From NCBI RefSeq assembly GCF_017303055.1, contig NZ_JAEKJT010000001.1, positions 496,001 through 560,000 on the forward strand: DNA of 64,000 bases, written 5' to 3'. The notes below the pieces were generated by a model. That model did not search any database. It saw only the letters and a program-made list of their open reading frames with translations, and was not told the DNA's origin. The stretch comes from Halomonas litopenaei. GTDB lineage: Bacteria; Pseudomonadota; Gammaproteobacteria; Pseudomonadales; Halomonadaceae. Numbering within the stretch: the first letter of the stretch is position 1; every line of letters begins with the position of its first letter. Of this stretch, positions 1-9,024 are shown in pieces. Made by a program: the position numbers and the translations under genes.

Positions 1-1
1 G

Positions 2-436
2 GACAGCATGCCAAGCCTGTTCAGCTATCGTGCCCTGGCTGAGGCCGGTTCGATGATCAACACCCCGGCCACCTACAGCTGGTATCTGGCGGGGCTGGTG
101 TTTGACTGGCTCAAGCGGGACATCGGTGGGGTAGACGCTATGGCTCAGATCAATGCGCGCAAGGCCGGCAAGCTTTACGCCGCCATCGATGCCAGTGACT
201 TCTATTCCAATCCCATCGCCAAGCGCAACCGGTCTCAGATGAATGTGCCCTTCGTGCTGGCGGACAGCGCCCTGGAGGGCGATTTCCTGCGCGAAGCGGA
301 CGCGGCGGGCCTGCTCAACCTGAAAGGGCACCGCAGTGTGGGTGGCATGCGTGCGAGTCTGTACAACGCCGTGCCGGAAGCCGCAGTGGATGCGCTGGTG
401 GCCTTCATGAGCGATTTCGAGACGCGGCGCGGCTAG
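2..436 (+). CDS. serC: Phosphoserine aminotransferase, C-terminal part
   Basis: The reading frame is open from the left edge, so only the last 144 codons are visible. SerC is a PLP enzyme that converts 3-phosphohydroxypyruvate and glutamate to 3-phosphoserine in serine synthesis and also acts in the PLP pathway. The visible part has the family's C-terminal fold: a helix with [19 protein letters not shown], the segment [20 protein letters not shown], and the ending [17 protein letters not shown], which carries the conserved substrate-binding [10 protein letters not shown] region. The next gene is pheA about 100 bp downstream; serC next to pheA is a common gammaproteobacterial order. The internal ATG at position 8 is not the true start. 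Confidence 0.95.
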   Translation, partial: DSMPSLFSYRALAEAGSMINTPATYSWYLAGLVFDWLKRDIGGVDAMAQINARKAGKLYAAIDASDFYSNPIAKRNRSQMNVPFVLADSALEGDFLREADAAGLLNLKGHRSVGGMRASLYNAVPEAAVDALVAFMSDFETRRG

Positions 437-539
437 GCAGCAGGGCAGCGATACGACATGTGTCGCGGCCCGCGCTAGGTTGGATCAGCCGTCCTATGCC
501 ACATGCCCGTACCTGCGGCAGGGCGTGACAAGGAGACAC

Positions 540-1637
540 ATGATGAGTGATTCGAAAGAATCGGGACTCGCGTCGCTGCGTCAGCGCATCGACCATATCG
601 ATACTGAGATTCTGCGCCTGATCAGCGAGCGTGCCGAGTGCGCGCGCCAGGTAGCCGAGACCAAGGCCGCCAGTGACCCACAGGCGGTGTTTTATCGTCC
701 TGAGCGTGAAGCCCAGGTTCTGCGCCGGGTCATGGAGCTGAACCAGGGGCCGCTGGACAGCGAGGAAATGGCCAGACTGTTTCGCGAGATCATGTCCGCG
801 TGCCTGGCACTGGAGCAGCCGATCAAGGTGGCCTACCTGGGTCCCGAGGGGACCTTTACCCAGCAGGCGGCGCTCAAGCACTTTGGCGACAGCGCCGTGA
901 GTCTGCCGATGGCGGCGATTGATGAAGTCTTCCGCGAGGTGGAAGCGGGCGCGGTCAACTATGGCGTGGTGCCGGTGGAAAACTCTACCGAAGGGGTGAT
1001 CAACCACACGCTGGACTCGTTCATCGACTCTGGTCTGCGTATCAGTGGTGAGGTGGTGCTGCGCATCCATCATCATCTGCTGGTCGCGGACACCACGCTG
1101 AAGGACAAGGTCTCTCGGATCTACTCCCATCCGCAGTCCTTCGCCCAGTGTCGCAAGTGGCTCGATGCCCACTATCCTCACGCCGAGCGCGTGCCGGTGT
1201 CATCGAATGCCGAGGCCGCTCGCCTGGTCAAGAGCGAGTGGCATAGTGCGGCCATTGCGGGAGACATGGCCGCCAAGCTTTACGGCCTGACGCACGTCGC
1301 CGAGAAAATCGAGGATCGCCCGGATAACTCCACGCGCTTCTTGATCATCGGCAATCAGGATGTGCCGATGTCCGGTGTCGACAAGACATCGCTGGTGGTG
1401 GCGACCCGCAACCAGCCCGGGGCATTGCACGACCTGCTGGAACCTTTCCATCGCCACCAGATCGATCTGACTCGTCTGGAGACGCGCCCCTCCCGCACTG
1501 GCGCCTGGAACTATGTGTTCTTCATCGATTTCAGCGGACATGTGGAAGAGCCGAGGGTGTCGGCGCTACTGGAGGAAGTGCGCCTGCGCGTGTCCGAGGT
1601 GAAGGTGCTGGGGTCCTACCCCCAGGGGGTTCTGTAG
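540..1637 (+). CDS. pheA: Chorismate mutase / prephenate dehydratase (P-protein)
   Basis: This bifunctional cytoplasmic enzyme turns chorismate into prephenate and then phenylpyruvate, the committed route to phenylalanine. The N-terminal 90 residues form an AroQ-type helical mutase (LRQRIDHIDTEILRLISERA). The dehydratase domain follows from about residue 95 (VAYLGPEGTFTQQAALKHFG; substrate motif NSTEGVINHTLD). A C-terminal ACT domain (NQPGALHDLLEPF, LTRLETRPSR) should bind phenylalanine for feedback inhibition. The length of 365 residues fits the family. The frame is open to a TTG at 480, but AAGGAG at 530-535 supports ATG 540 or 543. The next gene starts 3 bp after the stop. In Pseudomonas a hisC-type aminotransferase usually lies between pheA and tyrA; it is absent here. 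Confidence 0.96.
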   Translation: MMSDSKESGLASLRQRIDHIDTEILRLISERAECARQVAETKAASDPQAVFYRPEREAQVLRRVMELNQGPLDSEEMARLFREIMSACLALEQPIKVAYLGPEGTFTQQAALKHFGDSAVSLPMAAIDEVFREVEAGAVNYGVVPVENSTEGVINHTLDSFIDSGLRISGEVVLRIHHHLLVADTTLKDKVSRIYSHPQSFAQCRKWLDAHYPHAERVPVSSNAEAARLVKSEWHSAAIAGDMAAKLYGLTHVAEKIEDRPDNSTRFLIIGNQDVPMSGVDKTSLVVATRNQPGALHDLLEPFHRHQIDLTRLETRPSRTGAWNYVFFIDFSGHVEEPRVSALLEEVRLRVSEVKVLGSYPQGVL

Positions 1638-1639
1638 GC

Positions 1640-3937
1640 ATGGGGAGTAGTGGTTCACCTTTGCCATCTTCATCGCGTATCGTCATCGTAGGTCTTGGAT
1701 TGATTGGCGGCTCCCTGGCCGCCGCCCTGCGCCAGGCAGGCGTCGGTCAGGCTGACGGCAGTACCCTGTTGGCGTGTGATTGCGACGAGCGGGAGGTCGC
1801 GCTTGGCGTCAAGATGGGCCTGATTGATGCGGGAGGCCCATCTCTCGAGTCGGTGATCGACGGGGCGACCCTGGTGATCCTGGCGGTGCCGGTGATGGCC
1901 ATGGGCAAGGTCATGGCGGAGCTGCAGGCGCTGCGGCATCGGGCCGCGGACGACCTGGTGATCACCGACGTAGGCAGCACCAAGGGCGCCATCGCCGAGG
2001 CCGCGGTGGCGGCATTTGGCGAGTTGCCGCCGCGCTTCGTCCTGGGACACCCGATTGCGGGTTCGGAGAAGAGCGGCGTGGCGGCGGCCAACCCGGATCT
2101 GTACCAGGCCCACAAGGTGATCCTGACGCCCATGGCCGATACCGACCACGAGGCGCTGATGCGGGTTCGCAGCCTGTGGCAGCTGACGGGGGCCGAGGTG
2201 CTGGAGATGGACATCGCGCGTCACGACCAGGTGCTTGCTCGCACCAGCCATCTGCCCCATCTGCTGGCGTTCTCCCTGGTCGACACGCTGGCACGCCAGG
2301 ACGAGCGCCTCGAGATCTTTCGCTATGCCGCCGGTGGCTTTCGCGATTTTACCCGGATCGCCGGCAGCGACCCTGTGATGTGGCGTGATGTCTTTCAGGC
2401 TAATCGCGGCGCCGTGCTTGAGGCGCTGGATGACTTCGAGGCCGGACTCGCACAGTTACGTGAGGCGGTGGAGCGCGGTGATGGGGATCATCTGCTGGGG
2501 ACCTTTGATAGGGCCAGCCACGCGCGCCACTATTTTGATACCTTGCTCAACCAGACCAGTTATCAGGCGGAATATCAGATGCAAGAAACAGCCATGCTGC
2601 GCTATCGGGTAGCCCCCGGTGGTAGCGTTACCGGTCGCATTCGCGTGCCTGGTGACAAGTCGGTGTCACATCGTTCCATCATGCTGGGTGCCCTGTCTGA
2701 AGGGGTGACCGAGGTGTCCGGTTTCCTCGAGGGCGAGGACAGCCTTGCCACCTTGCAGGCGTTCCGCGAGATGGGCGTGGCCATCGAAGGGCCTCATCAT
2801 GGGCGAGTCACCATTCATGGCGTCGGCATGCACGGCCTGAAGAAGCCGGCGGGCCCTCTCTATGTGGGCAATGCCGGCACCGCCATGCGCCTGTTTGCGG
2901 GTCTCTTGGCCGGCCAGGCATTTGATACCGAGTTGACCGGCGATACCTCGCTGACACGTCGTCCGATGGGGCGTGTGGCAGACCCTCTGCGTCAGATGGG
3001 GGCCGTCATCGACACCGCCGAGGGCGGTCGTCCGCCGCTCAAGATCAAGGGTGGTCAGGCGCTCAAGGGAATCCATTACGACATGCCCATGGCCAGCGCC
3101 CAGGTCAAGTCGTGCCTGCTCTTGGCGGGCATGTTTGCCGAAGGCGAAACCCGTGTGCGTGAGCCGGCGCCGACCCGGGATCATACCGAGCGCATGCTCA
3201 ACGGCTTTGGCTACGACGTGCAGCGAGACGGCGACACCTGCTGGCTGCAGGGGGGCGGTCACCTGACTGCGGGTCCCATCGACGTGCCGTCCGATATCTC
3301 TTCGGCGACCTTCTTTCTGGTAGCGGCAGCCATCACGCCTGGCTCTGACCTGGTGCTGGAACATGTCGGTATCAACCCGACCCGGATTGGCGTGATCAAC
3401 ATCCTGCTGGCCATGGGGGCGGACCTGCGCCTCGACAATCAGCGTGAGGTGGGCGGTGAGCCGGTCGCTGATCTGCATATCCGCTATCGGCCTCTCACCG
3501 GCATCGATATTCCGGTGGACCAGGTGCCGCTGGCCATCGACGAGTTTCCTGCGCTGTTCATCGCGGCCGCCAATGCCCAGGGCGTCACGCGCCTGCGTGG
3601 GGCTGAGGAGCTGCGCGTCAAGGAGTCTGACCGCCTGCAGTCCATGGCCGATGGCATGAGCGCGCTGGGTATCGAGAATACCCTCTACGATGATGGCATC
3701 GACATCGTCGGCAAGGGCGGCGACGGCGCCAATTACGCTGGCGGCACGGTGGAGAGTCATGAAGATCACCGCATCGCCATGGCGTTCACCATCGCGGCGC
3801 TGCGGGCCAGTGCGCCGATCGAGGTCAACGATTGCGCCAACGTGGCGACGTCATTCCCCGGCTTCGTGGAGCTTGCCCGCGGTGTCGGTCTTCAGCTCGA
3901 TGAGCTGCGTGAAGAGGCGCGTGAGGAGGGGGCATGA
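1640..3937 (+). CDS. tyrA/aroA: Fused prephenate dehydrogenase / EPSP synthase
   Basis: This 765-residue fusion joins two aromatic-pathway enzymes. The N-terminal half is a TyrA-type dehydrogenase with a Rossmann motif ([19 protein letters not shown], about residues 17-35) and [12 protein letters not shown]; it oxidises prephenate or arogenate with NAD. The C-terminal half, from about residue 320, is Aro[34 protein letters not shown] and [14 protein letters not shown] are all intact. It makes 5-enolpyruvylshikimate-3-phosphate from shikimate-3-phosphate and PEP. The same fusion is known in Pseudomonas and relatives. Start ATG 1640 lies 3 bp after pheA, and the stop overlaps cmk (ATGA), so pheA-tyrA/aroA-cmk read as one operon. 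No frameshift is seen at the junction. Confidence 0.95.
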   Translation: MGSSGSPLPSSSRIVIVGLGLIGGSLAAALRQAGVGQADGSTLLACDCDEREVALGVKMGLIDAGGPSLESVIDGATLVILAVPVMAMGKVMAELQALRHRAADDLVITDVGSTKGAIAEAAVAAFGELPPRFVLGHPIAGSEKSGVAAANPDLYQAHKVILTPMADTDHEALMRVRSLWQLTGAEVLEMDIARHDQVLARTSHLPHLLAFSLVDTLARQDERLEIFRYAAGGFRDFTRIAGSDPVMWRDVFQANRGAVLEALDDFEAGLAQLREAVERGDGDHLLGTFDRASHARHYFDTLLNQTSYQAEYQMQETAMLRYRVAPGGSVTGRIRVPGDKSVSHRSIMLGALSEGVTEVSGFLEGEDSLATLQAFREMGVAIEGPHHGRVTIHGVGMHGLKKPAGPLYVGNAGTAMRLFAGLLAGQAFDTELTGDTSLTRRPMGRVADPLRQMGAVIDTAEGGRPPLKIKGGQALKGIHYDMPMASAQVKSCLLLAGMFAEGETRVREPAPTRDHTERMLNGFGYDVQRDGDTCWLQGGGHLTAGPIDVPSDISSATFFLVAAAITPGSDLVLEHVGINPTRIGVINILLAMGADLRLDNQREVGGEPVADLHIRYRPLTGIDIPVDQVPLAIDEFPALFIAAANAQGVTRLRGAEELRVKESDRLQSMADGMSALGIENTLYDDGIDIVGKGGDGANYAGGTVESHEDHRIAMAFTIAALRASAPIEVNDCANVATSFPGFVELARGVGLQLDELREEAREEGA

Positions 3938-4626
3938 GCCAGATCGAACACGCTGACGTCCCGGTATTGACCATTGATGGTCCTGGTGGGGCGGGCAAGG
4001 GTACGATCAGCCGCCTGATCGCCGAGCGGCTGGGCTGGCATCTGCTGGACAGCGGCTGTCTGTATCGCCTGACGGCCCTGTCAGCCCTTCAGCGGGGTAT
4101 TGCGCTGGATGACGAGGGTCAGCTGGAGCGGCTGGCGCGTCAGCTCGATGTGGTGTTTCGGGCGACGGATGGTGAGGTCATCGTCGAGCTGGAAGGCGTG
4201 GATGTGACCCGGGAAATTCGCACCGAGCAGGTCGGTAACAGTGCCTCTCTGGTGGCCGCTCTGCCCGCGGTGCGCCAGGCGCTGCTCAAGCGTCAGCGGG
4301 ACTTCCGCAAGGCCCCTGGGCTGGTGGCCGACGGTCGCGACATGGGCACCGTGGTGTTCACCGCTGCGCCACTGAAGATTTTCCTCACCGCAAGCGCAGA
4401 GGAGAGGGCGCGACGGCGCCATCTCCAGTTGCGGGAGGCAGGCGTCGATGCTAGTCTATCGAGTCTTTTGAAGGAGATTCAGGCGCGAGACGACCGCGAT
4501 ACGAATCGCAGTGTCGCCCCGCTGGTGCCGGCCGATGATGCCATCGAGCTGGACACGACAAGCCTGAGCATACCGGAAGTGGTGGATCGGCTGACCCAGC
4601 TCTTGTCCCGAAAGGGTCTGTGCTGA
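3934..4626 (+). CDS. cmk: Cytidylate kinase
   Basis: Cmk phosphorylates CMP and dCMP to the diphosphates with ATP, recycling nucleotides from RNA turnover and lipid synthesis. The P-loop is [20 protein letters not shown] at residues 11-30. The NMP-binding insert and the LID region ([20 protein letters not shown], then [14 protein letters not shown]) are in their usual places, and 230 residues is the normal size. The ATG overlaps the aroA stop as ATGA, implying translational coupling. cmk followed by rpsA is a classic gammaproteobacterial pair; here 185 bp separate them, enough for an rpsA promoter and leader. Confidence 0.96.
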   Translation: MSQIEHADVPVLTIDGPGGAGKGTISRLIAERLGWHLLDSGCLYRLTALSALQRGIALDDEGQLERLARQLDVVFRATDGEVIVELEGVDVTREIRTEQVGNSASLVAALPAVRQALLKRQRDFRKAPGLVADGRDMGTVVFTAAPLKIFLTASAEERARRRHLQLREAGVDASLSSLLKEIQARDDRDTNRSVAPLVPADDAIELDTTSLSIPEVVDRLTQLLSRKGLC

Positions 4627-4811
4627 GACTTCTGAACTCCCTTGCGGCGTCCCCGGCAAGATGTCACGACGTGCTCGAGTGCATGAAACGGAAAACTCGT
4701 TCAGGTCTAACCAGTGTCAACATCCCCGGGGGTTTTTGAATATGGCCCGCACTTGCTGGTGGTGCGGAGAAGCGGCCCTGCCGCACTCAACGTTGATCAC
4801 GTAGGAACATC

Positions 4812-6488
4812 ATGAGCGAAAGCTTTGCTGAACTGTTTGAACAGTCTCTCCAGGACATCAACATGGAGCCGGGCGCGATCGTCGCGGCGACTGTCGTCGA
4901 CATCGAAGGTGACTGGGTCACCGTCAATGCCGGCCTGAAGTCCGAAGGTCAGATCCCTGCCGCGCAATTCCGCGACGACAGCGGCGAGCTGACCATTGCC
5001 GTTGGTGACGAGGTCCACGTGGCCCTCGAAGCCGTGGAAGACGGCTTCGGTGAAACCCGCCTGTCCCGCGAGAAGGCCAAGCGCGCCGAAGCGTGGAAGG
5101 TGCTGGAAGCTGCCTTCGAGAAGGAAGAGATCGTCAAGGGCGTGATCAACGGCAAGGTCAAGGGCGGCTTCACTGTCGACGTCGACTCCATCCGTGCCTT
5201 CCTGCCGGGCTCCCTGGTCGACGTTCGTCCGGTGCGCGACACCACGCACCTGGAAAACAAAGAGCTGGACTTCAAGGTCATCAAGCTCGATCCGAAGCGC
5301 AACAACGTTGTCGTTTCTCGCCGCGCCGTGCTCGAAGCCGAGAACAGTGCCGAGCGTGAAGCTCTGCTGGCGACCCTGCAGGAAGGTCAGCAGATCATCG
5401 GTATCGTCAAGAACCTGACCGACTACGGTGCCTTCGTTGATCTGGGCGGCGTTGACGGCCTGCTCCACATCACCGATATGGCGTGGAAGCGTATCAAGCA
5501 TCCGAGCGAAATCGTTGCTGTTGGCGACGAGATCAGCGTCAAGGTGCTCAAGTTTGACCGTGAGCGCAACCGCGTTTCTCTGGGTCTCAAGCAGCTGGGC
5601 GAAGATCCCTGGGTCAACATCAAGGATCGTTACCCGGAAGGCACCAAGGTGCACGCTCGCGTCACCAACCTCACCGACTACGGCTGCTTCGCCGAGCTGG
5701 AAGAGGGTGTCGAAGGTCTGGTTCACGTCTCTGAAATGGACTGGACCAACAAGAACATCCATCCGTCCAAAGTGGTTCAGGTCGGTGACGATGTCGACGT
5801 CATGGTGCTGGACATCGACGAAGAGCGTCGTCGTATTTCCCTGGGTATCAAGCAGTGCACTGCCAACCCGTGGGAAACCTTCAACGCCCAGTTCAACAAG
5901 GGCGACCGCGTTGCGGGTACCATCAAGTCCATCACCGACTTCGGTATCTTCATCGGTCTGGACGGTGGCATCGACGGCCTGGTTCACCTGTCCGACATCT
6001 CCTGGACCGAGACTGGCGAAGAAGCCGTGCGCTCCTTCAAGAAGGGCGACGAAGCGGAAGCCGTCATTCTGTCTATCGATCCGGAGCGTGAGCGCATCTC
6101 CCTGGGTATCAAGCAGCTCGATACCGATCCGGTTGCCGAGTTCCTGTCTGTGAACGACAAGGGCACTGTGGTCACTGGTCGCGTTGTTGAAGTTGATGCC
6201 AAGGAAGCTCACGTCGAGCTGGCTACCGACGTCATCGCCGTGCTGAAAGCCTCTGAAATCAGCGCTGACCGCGTCGAAGATGCACGCAACGTGCTGAACG
6301 AAGGCGACAGCGTCGAGGCCCGCATCGTCGGCGTCGATCGCAAGAACCGCCAGATCGCCCTGTCCGTCAAGGCCAAGGATCAGGACGACACGCGTCGCAA
6401 CATGACCAAGCTGCGCGAGCAGGAAGTCGAGACCGGTGGCCCGACCACCATCGGCGACCTCATCAAGCAGCAGATGGGTCAGGACTAA
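4812..6488 (+). CDS. rpsA: 30S ribosomal protein S1
   Basis: S1 binds mRNA upstream of start codons and helps the 30S subunit unwind and load structured messages. The 558-residue protein has six OB-fold S1 repeats. The first two, which anchor to the ribosome, are more diverged. Repeats three to six show the typical pattern ([59 protein letters not shown]). The start has GTAGGAA about 6 bp upstream. Codon use is strongly biased (mostly CTG, ATC, AAG, GGC/GGT), as expected for a highly expressed gene. It ends in a strong terminator at 6528-6554. The usual downstream partner ihfB is not present. Confidence 0.97.
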   Translation: MSESFAELFEQSLQDINMEPGAIVAATVVDIEGDWVTVNAGLKSEGQIPAAQFRDDSGELTIAVGDEVHVALEAVEDGFGETRLSREKAKRAEAWKVLEAAFEKEEIVKGVINGKVKGGFTVDVDSIRAFLPGSLVDVRPVRDTTHLENKELDFKVIKLDPKRNNVVVSRRAVLEAENSAEREALLATLQEGQQIIGIVKNLTDYGAFVDLGGVDGLLHITDMAWKRIKHPSEIVAVGDEISVKVLKFDRERNRVSLGLKQLGEDPWVNIKDRYPEGTKVHARVTNLTDYGCFAELEEGVEGLVHVSEMDWTNKNIHPSKVVQVGDDVDVMVLDIDEERRRISLGIKQCTANPWETFNAQFNKGDRVAGTIKSITDFGIFIGLDGGIDGLVHLSDISWTETGEEAVRSFKKGDEAEAVILSIDPERERISLGIKQLDTDPVAEFLSVNDKGTVVTGRVVEVDAKEAHVELATDVIAVLKASEISADRVEDARNVLNEGDSVEARIVGVDRKNRQIALSVKAKDQDDTRRNMTKLREQEVETGGPTTIGDLIKQQMGQD

Positions 6489-6527
6489 GTCGCCCCTCGA
6501 CTCACGTCGAGCACGACAAGGTTCAAG

Positions 6528-6554
6528 GCGCCTCCTTCGGGAGGCGCTTTTTTT
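6528..6554 (+). terminator. Rho-independent terminator of rpsA
   Basis: An 8-bp perfect stem (GCGCCTCC / GGAGGCGC) closes on a TTCG tetraloop and is followed by seven T. It lies 40 bp after the rpsA stop. Confidence 0.93.
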
Positions 6555-6781
6555 GTCTCATCATTTTTACATGCACCGCTCGCTTGGGGCCTCGCATATA
6601 AGGTGACGGCACAATACCAAGTGCACCGACGGAGACATTGGGCGGGTACTTAGCAACCCCGACACGGCGAAGCGAATAGACGGAGTGATACTGGACGTGG
6701 GTTCCAAGGCGTCAAGCCGATCTTGCTAGTTGTAAATATATGTCAGATTGGCGACGCCTCGGCCGGGCAAGACGCCCTTCC

Positions 6782-6850
6782 TGCAAAGACGCTTCTCATA
6801 GCAAGACAACCTTCATAGCGAGAAGATCTTCATGAACAAAGACCCTTCAG
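6782..6850. repeat. Degenerate 17-18 bp tandem array
   Basis: About four imperfect copies of a unit built around GCAAGACaaCCTTCATA follow one another: GCAAAGACGCTTCTCATA, GCAAGACAACCTTCATA, GCGAGAAGATCTTCATG, AACAAAGACCCTTCAGG. It is one of the ten spacer arrays listed. Confidence 0.6.
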
Positions 6851-6854
6851 GGAA

Positions 6855-6881
6855 AGATAGCGCTTTATAAAAGCGCTATCT
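6855..6881. other. Perfect hairpin, 12-bp arms
   Basis: AGATAGCGCTTT and AAAGCGCTATCT face each other across a 3-nt loop (ATA). There is no clear T-run on either side, so a terminator role is unproven. It directly follows the 6782-6850 array; no gene lies within several hundred bases. Confidence 0.6.
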
Positions 6882-7119
6882 CCTTTGAATGGGTGTCCTC
6901 CGCGAAAACCCTATGCAAACCCCCGTGCAAACCGAGAGGGCGGGGCATAGCGGTCACACCACCATATGCTGAAAGAGGTTGTCAGGGAGAATGAGAGAGC
7001 CATCTCTGTGATACCGGCCACGCCTTGCTGGTGAATGCTTCACCAGATCTTGTTCGCCGTAACATGGAGGCGCGCTCTTCGTGGCATCTAGATGCCGAGC
7101 GTACCCGAAAATAGCGAGC

Positions 7120-7255
7120 GCCTGGCAATAGACGGTGCCTCGCAATAGAGGATGCCTGGCGATAGATCGTTCTGAGCGGTAGAGAGCTCCTGGTGATAGA
7201 TCGTTCTGGGCGGTAGAGACTGCCTGGTAATAGATCATCCAGAGCCGTAGAGAGC
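7120..7255. repeat. 17-bp tandem array, eight copies
   Basis: Eight consecutive 17-bp units can be cut without any gap: 7120, 7137, 7154, 7171, 7188, 7205, 7222 and 7239 are the unit starts. Examples are GCCTGGCAATAGACGGT, GCCTCGCAATAGAGGAT and GCCTGGCGATAGATCGT. From 7154 onward two unit types alternate (GCCTGGCGATAGATCGT then TCTGAGCGGTAGAGAGC), giving a 34-bp higher-order repeat in three copies. The array is not part of a recognisable gene. Confidence 0.85.
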
Positions 7256-7806
7256 CTTTGTCAGCTTGGTGCTCCAGTGCCGTGGGTAGCGTCAAGGAGG
7301 GTGGGATAGCCGTGTGTCTGTGCATTCAGGGATATGGCGGGAGCCCATAGTAGGCTCACTGCGGTAGGGCGCTGCTGTTGTCGTGTGGCGAAGGCGATAA
7401 CGGCAGGGCAACAGTTAATACTGTTTACTTTGTGAGACAAGGGTGTTGAATGTCGCGCCTGTATCGATATGGCGACATATTGTTCCACGCACCGTTGCCA
7501 AATATGCCTCAATTATATTAGTAAAATCTTTAATGGCTATTTCCTTTTTTTGTTCACGTTGTCATATGTTCGCTCAAGCCAAGTATTCCATTCCGCTTGC
7601 CAGATAGTGGGACAGAAGGCGGGGCTGGACAGCGTTAGCGATGGGGGTTAGGTTAATTATTGTCCGATCTTGCCCCTACATTGCCGTAGTGTATCTATCA
7701 TTGTGGTGTCTCGACCTAGTGTGCGTTGTTAAAGATGGTTGTCACACAGAGATGCAAGAGTGATAATACCGCGGCATCCGAAAGCAACTACTACAGGTTT
7801 ACGCCA

Positions 7807-8184
7807 ATGTCTTCATTGTTGAATGACTACATGCAGATGGAGCAGCAGCTGCAGCAGCTCCAGCAGCGACTCGATCAACTGCAGAATGACGATCGTCTCA
7901 AGTCAGAGCTCGAGTTCAAGGGAAAGCTCGAAGAACTGATGAAAGAGTTCGATAAGAGTTCCTCCGACGTTATTGCTATCCTTCAGCCGAAGCCCGCTGC
8001 CGCTGGCAAGGCTGCTGCACCCGCCGCTGGTGGTCGCCGCAAGCGCAAGCTGAAGATCTACAAGAACCCGAATACCGGCGAAGTGGTGGAAACTCGTGGT
8101 GGTAACCACAAGACACTGAAAGCCTGGAAGGAAGAGCACGGCAACGATACCGTCGAATCCTGGCTGGTTCGTGTTGAAGGCTAA
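7807..8184 (+). CDS. mvaT: MvaT/MvaU-family nucleoid-associated silencer
   Basis: The 125-residue protein matches the MvaT family of H-NS-like xenogeneic silencers described in Pseudomonas. Residues 4-60 are a coiled-coil oligomerisation region (QMEQQLQQLQQRLDQLQNDD, then LEFKGKLEELMKEF). A basic, Ala/Pro-rich linker ends in GGRRKRKLK. The C-terminal DNA-binding part keeps the family signature YKNPNTGEVVETRGGNHKTL, including the R-G-N type minor-groove element that reads AT-rich DNA. The frame is open upstream to a TTG at 7726, but the family N-terminus (SSLLNDYMQMEQ) supports ATG 7807; the ribosome binding site is weak. Upstream DNA is AT-rich, consistent with autoregulation as known for H-NS-type genes (inference). 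Confidence 0.9.
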   Translation: MSSLLNDYMQMEQQLQQLQQRLDQLQNDDRLKSELEFKGKLEELMKEFDKSSSDVIAILQPKPAAAGKAAAPAAGGRRKRKLKIYKNPNTGEVVETRGGNHKTLKAWKEEHGNDTVESWLVRVEG

Positions 8185-8249
8185 CGCCAGCGCTTTGTGA
8201 CGGAACGGTGATACGGCATTTGATGTAGCGTAGCTCCCGTCATGATCGC

Positions 8250-8298
8250 TCGCCCGGGTAGGGAACGGTGAAATGTCACCGTCATCCTGCTCGGGCGA
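8250..8298 (+). terminator. Nested inverted repeat after mvaT, possible terminator
   Basis: An outer imperfect stem (TCGCCCGGGTAGG at 8250-8262 with CCTGCTCGGGCGA at 8286-8298, two mismatched positions) encloses an inner perfect stem (ACGGTGA at 8265-8271, loop AATG, TCACCGT at 8276-8282). A short GTTTT follows at 8303-8307. The position 65 bp after mvaT suits a terminator, but the T-run is short and the double structure is unusual. Confidence 0.5.
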
Positions 8299-8307
8299 TG
8301 TCGTTTT

Positions 8308-8961
8308 AACGCCGGTAGGGCGAGGCTTGGTGTGTCCTTTAGGCGTTTACTTGATATCGCCTCGCCACCGTCAGGGCACATAGCCCACCAGCGTCACTTG
8401 GTTGATACTGTCGCCGGCACCCGGGGGGGGGGCTCTCACATCCCGCAGGGTTCTTGTAGAGTCTGATGACGAGGGTGGTATAGAGGGTGGCTGCCCCCGA
8501 GATGTGGCCCCTGTGGCGTCCAGGCAGGGCAGCCAAGGCTGTGTCCATTGTGTTCTTGGATGTATCGCTCTATGTCATGGCGTGACATTGCGCTGACAGC
8601 ATATAGGCGTGGCCGTGCAGCAGGTCAGCCTGATCGCCGTAGCACGATGCCTGCTGTCCGTTGCCTGGGGGAAAGGTCAGGGGTGCAACTGATACAGAGG
8701 GGACAGTCGCCTTGGATGTCTTGAAGGTCGTTATCCGGGCAGTCGTCCTGGCTAGCGCCAAGGCTATTGTTGGGGCAGTGGCTCGGGTTGTAGAGTGGCG
8801 TAGATTGCTGCAAGCGCCTCGTATTCCCCGCTGTCTGCTTGTGGGTAGCCCCTTGTGGGTAGCCCCTTGTGAGTAGCCGCGTGTGGTAAAGGCAGCGTAC
8901 AGCCCTCAGTAGTGGCTGACGGTGGCAGCGACGGCGTGAAATTCTGGTATGATGACCGCAG
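8308..8961. other. Gene-free spacer downstream of mvaT
   Basis: No frame here looks like a gene. The spacer holds a run of ten G at 8423-8432 and a 14-bp tandem array at 8838-8879. It ends at the terminator that serves the AraC-type gene on the minus strand. Confidence 0.5.
8838..8879. repeat. 14-bp tandem array, three copies
   Basis: The unit CTTGTGGGTAGCCC is repeated at 8838, 8852 and 8866. The first two copies are identical and the third has two changes (CTTGTGAGTAGCCG). Confidence 0.85.
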
Positions 8962-8991
8962 AAAAAAAAGTGGCCACGGAGGTGGCCACTT
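8962..8991 (-). terminator. Rho-independent terminator of the AraC-type gene
   Basis: Read on the minus strand, AAGTGGCCAC pairs perfectly with GTGGCCACTT across a 4-nt loop and is followed by eight T (A-run 8962-8969 on the plus strand). It lies 34 bp after the stop of the gene at 9025-9831. Confidence 0.92.
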
Positions 8992-9024
8992 CAAGGGAAG
9001 GCATGAATATTGGTTCGCGGAAGG

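Larger units (their letters stand above)
6555..7806. other. Gene-poor region between rpsA and mvaT
   Basis: No open frame here resembles a known protein or has a convincing ribosome binding site; the frames that exist are short and mostly composed of repeats. The region holds two degenerate tandem arrays (6782-6850 and 7120-7255), a perfect hairpin (6855-6881) and, from about 7490 to 7720, a stretch clearly richer in A and T than the surrounding DNA, just ahead of mvaT. In E. coli and Pseudomonas ihfB and lapA-type genes follow rpsA; none is seen. A small RNA gene cannot be excluded by eye. Confidence 0.6.

Noticed and set aside
4720..4740. A C-run/G-run with T-run after cmk, looking like a terminator
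   Set aside because: The CCCC/GGGG arms have no loop between them, so a stable terminator stem cannot form; rpsA still may have its own promoter here.
4797..6212. A 471-codon minus-strand frame opposite rpsA
   Set aside because: It is a shadow of the strongly codon-biased rpsA gene; the S1 repeats produce a repetitive anti-frame with no family match.
6600..6780. A possible tRNA or small RNA in the gap after rpsA
   Set aside because: I could not form a cloverleaf or find the GTTC loop; no conserved small RNA was recognised.
6954..7325. A 123-codon minus-strand frame through the 17-bp array
   Set aside because: It is mostly repeat-derived sequence, has no ribosome binding site and resembles no protein; the 17-bp period shifts the frame in every copy.
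8402..8596. A 64-codon frame starting near the G10 run
   Set aside because: It has no ribosome binding site, low-quality composition and no similarity; the G-run makes its frame unreliable.
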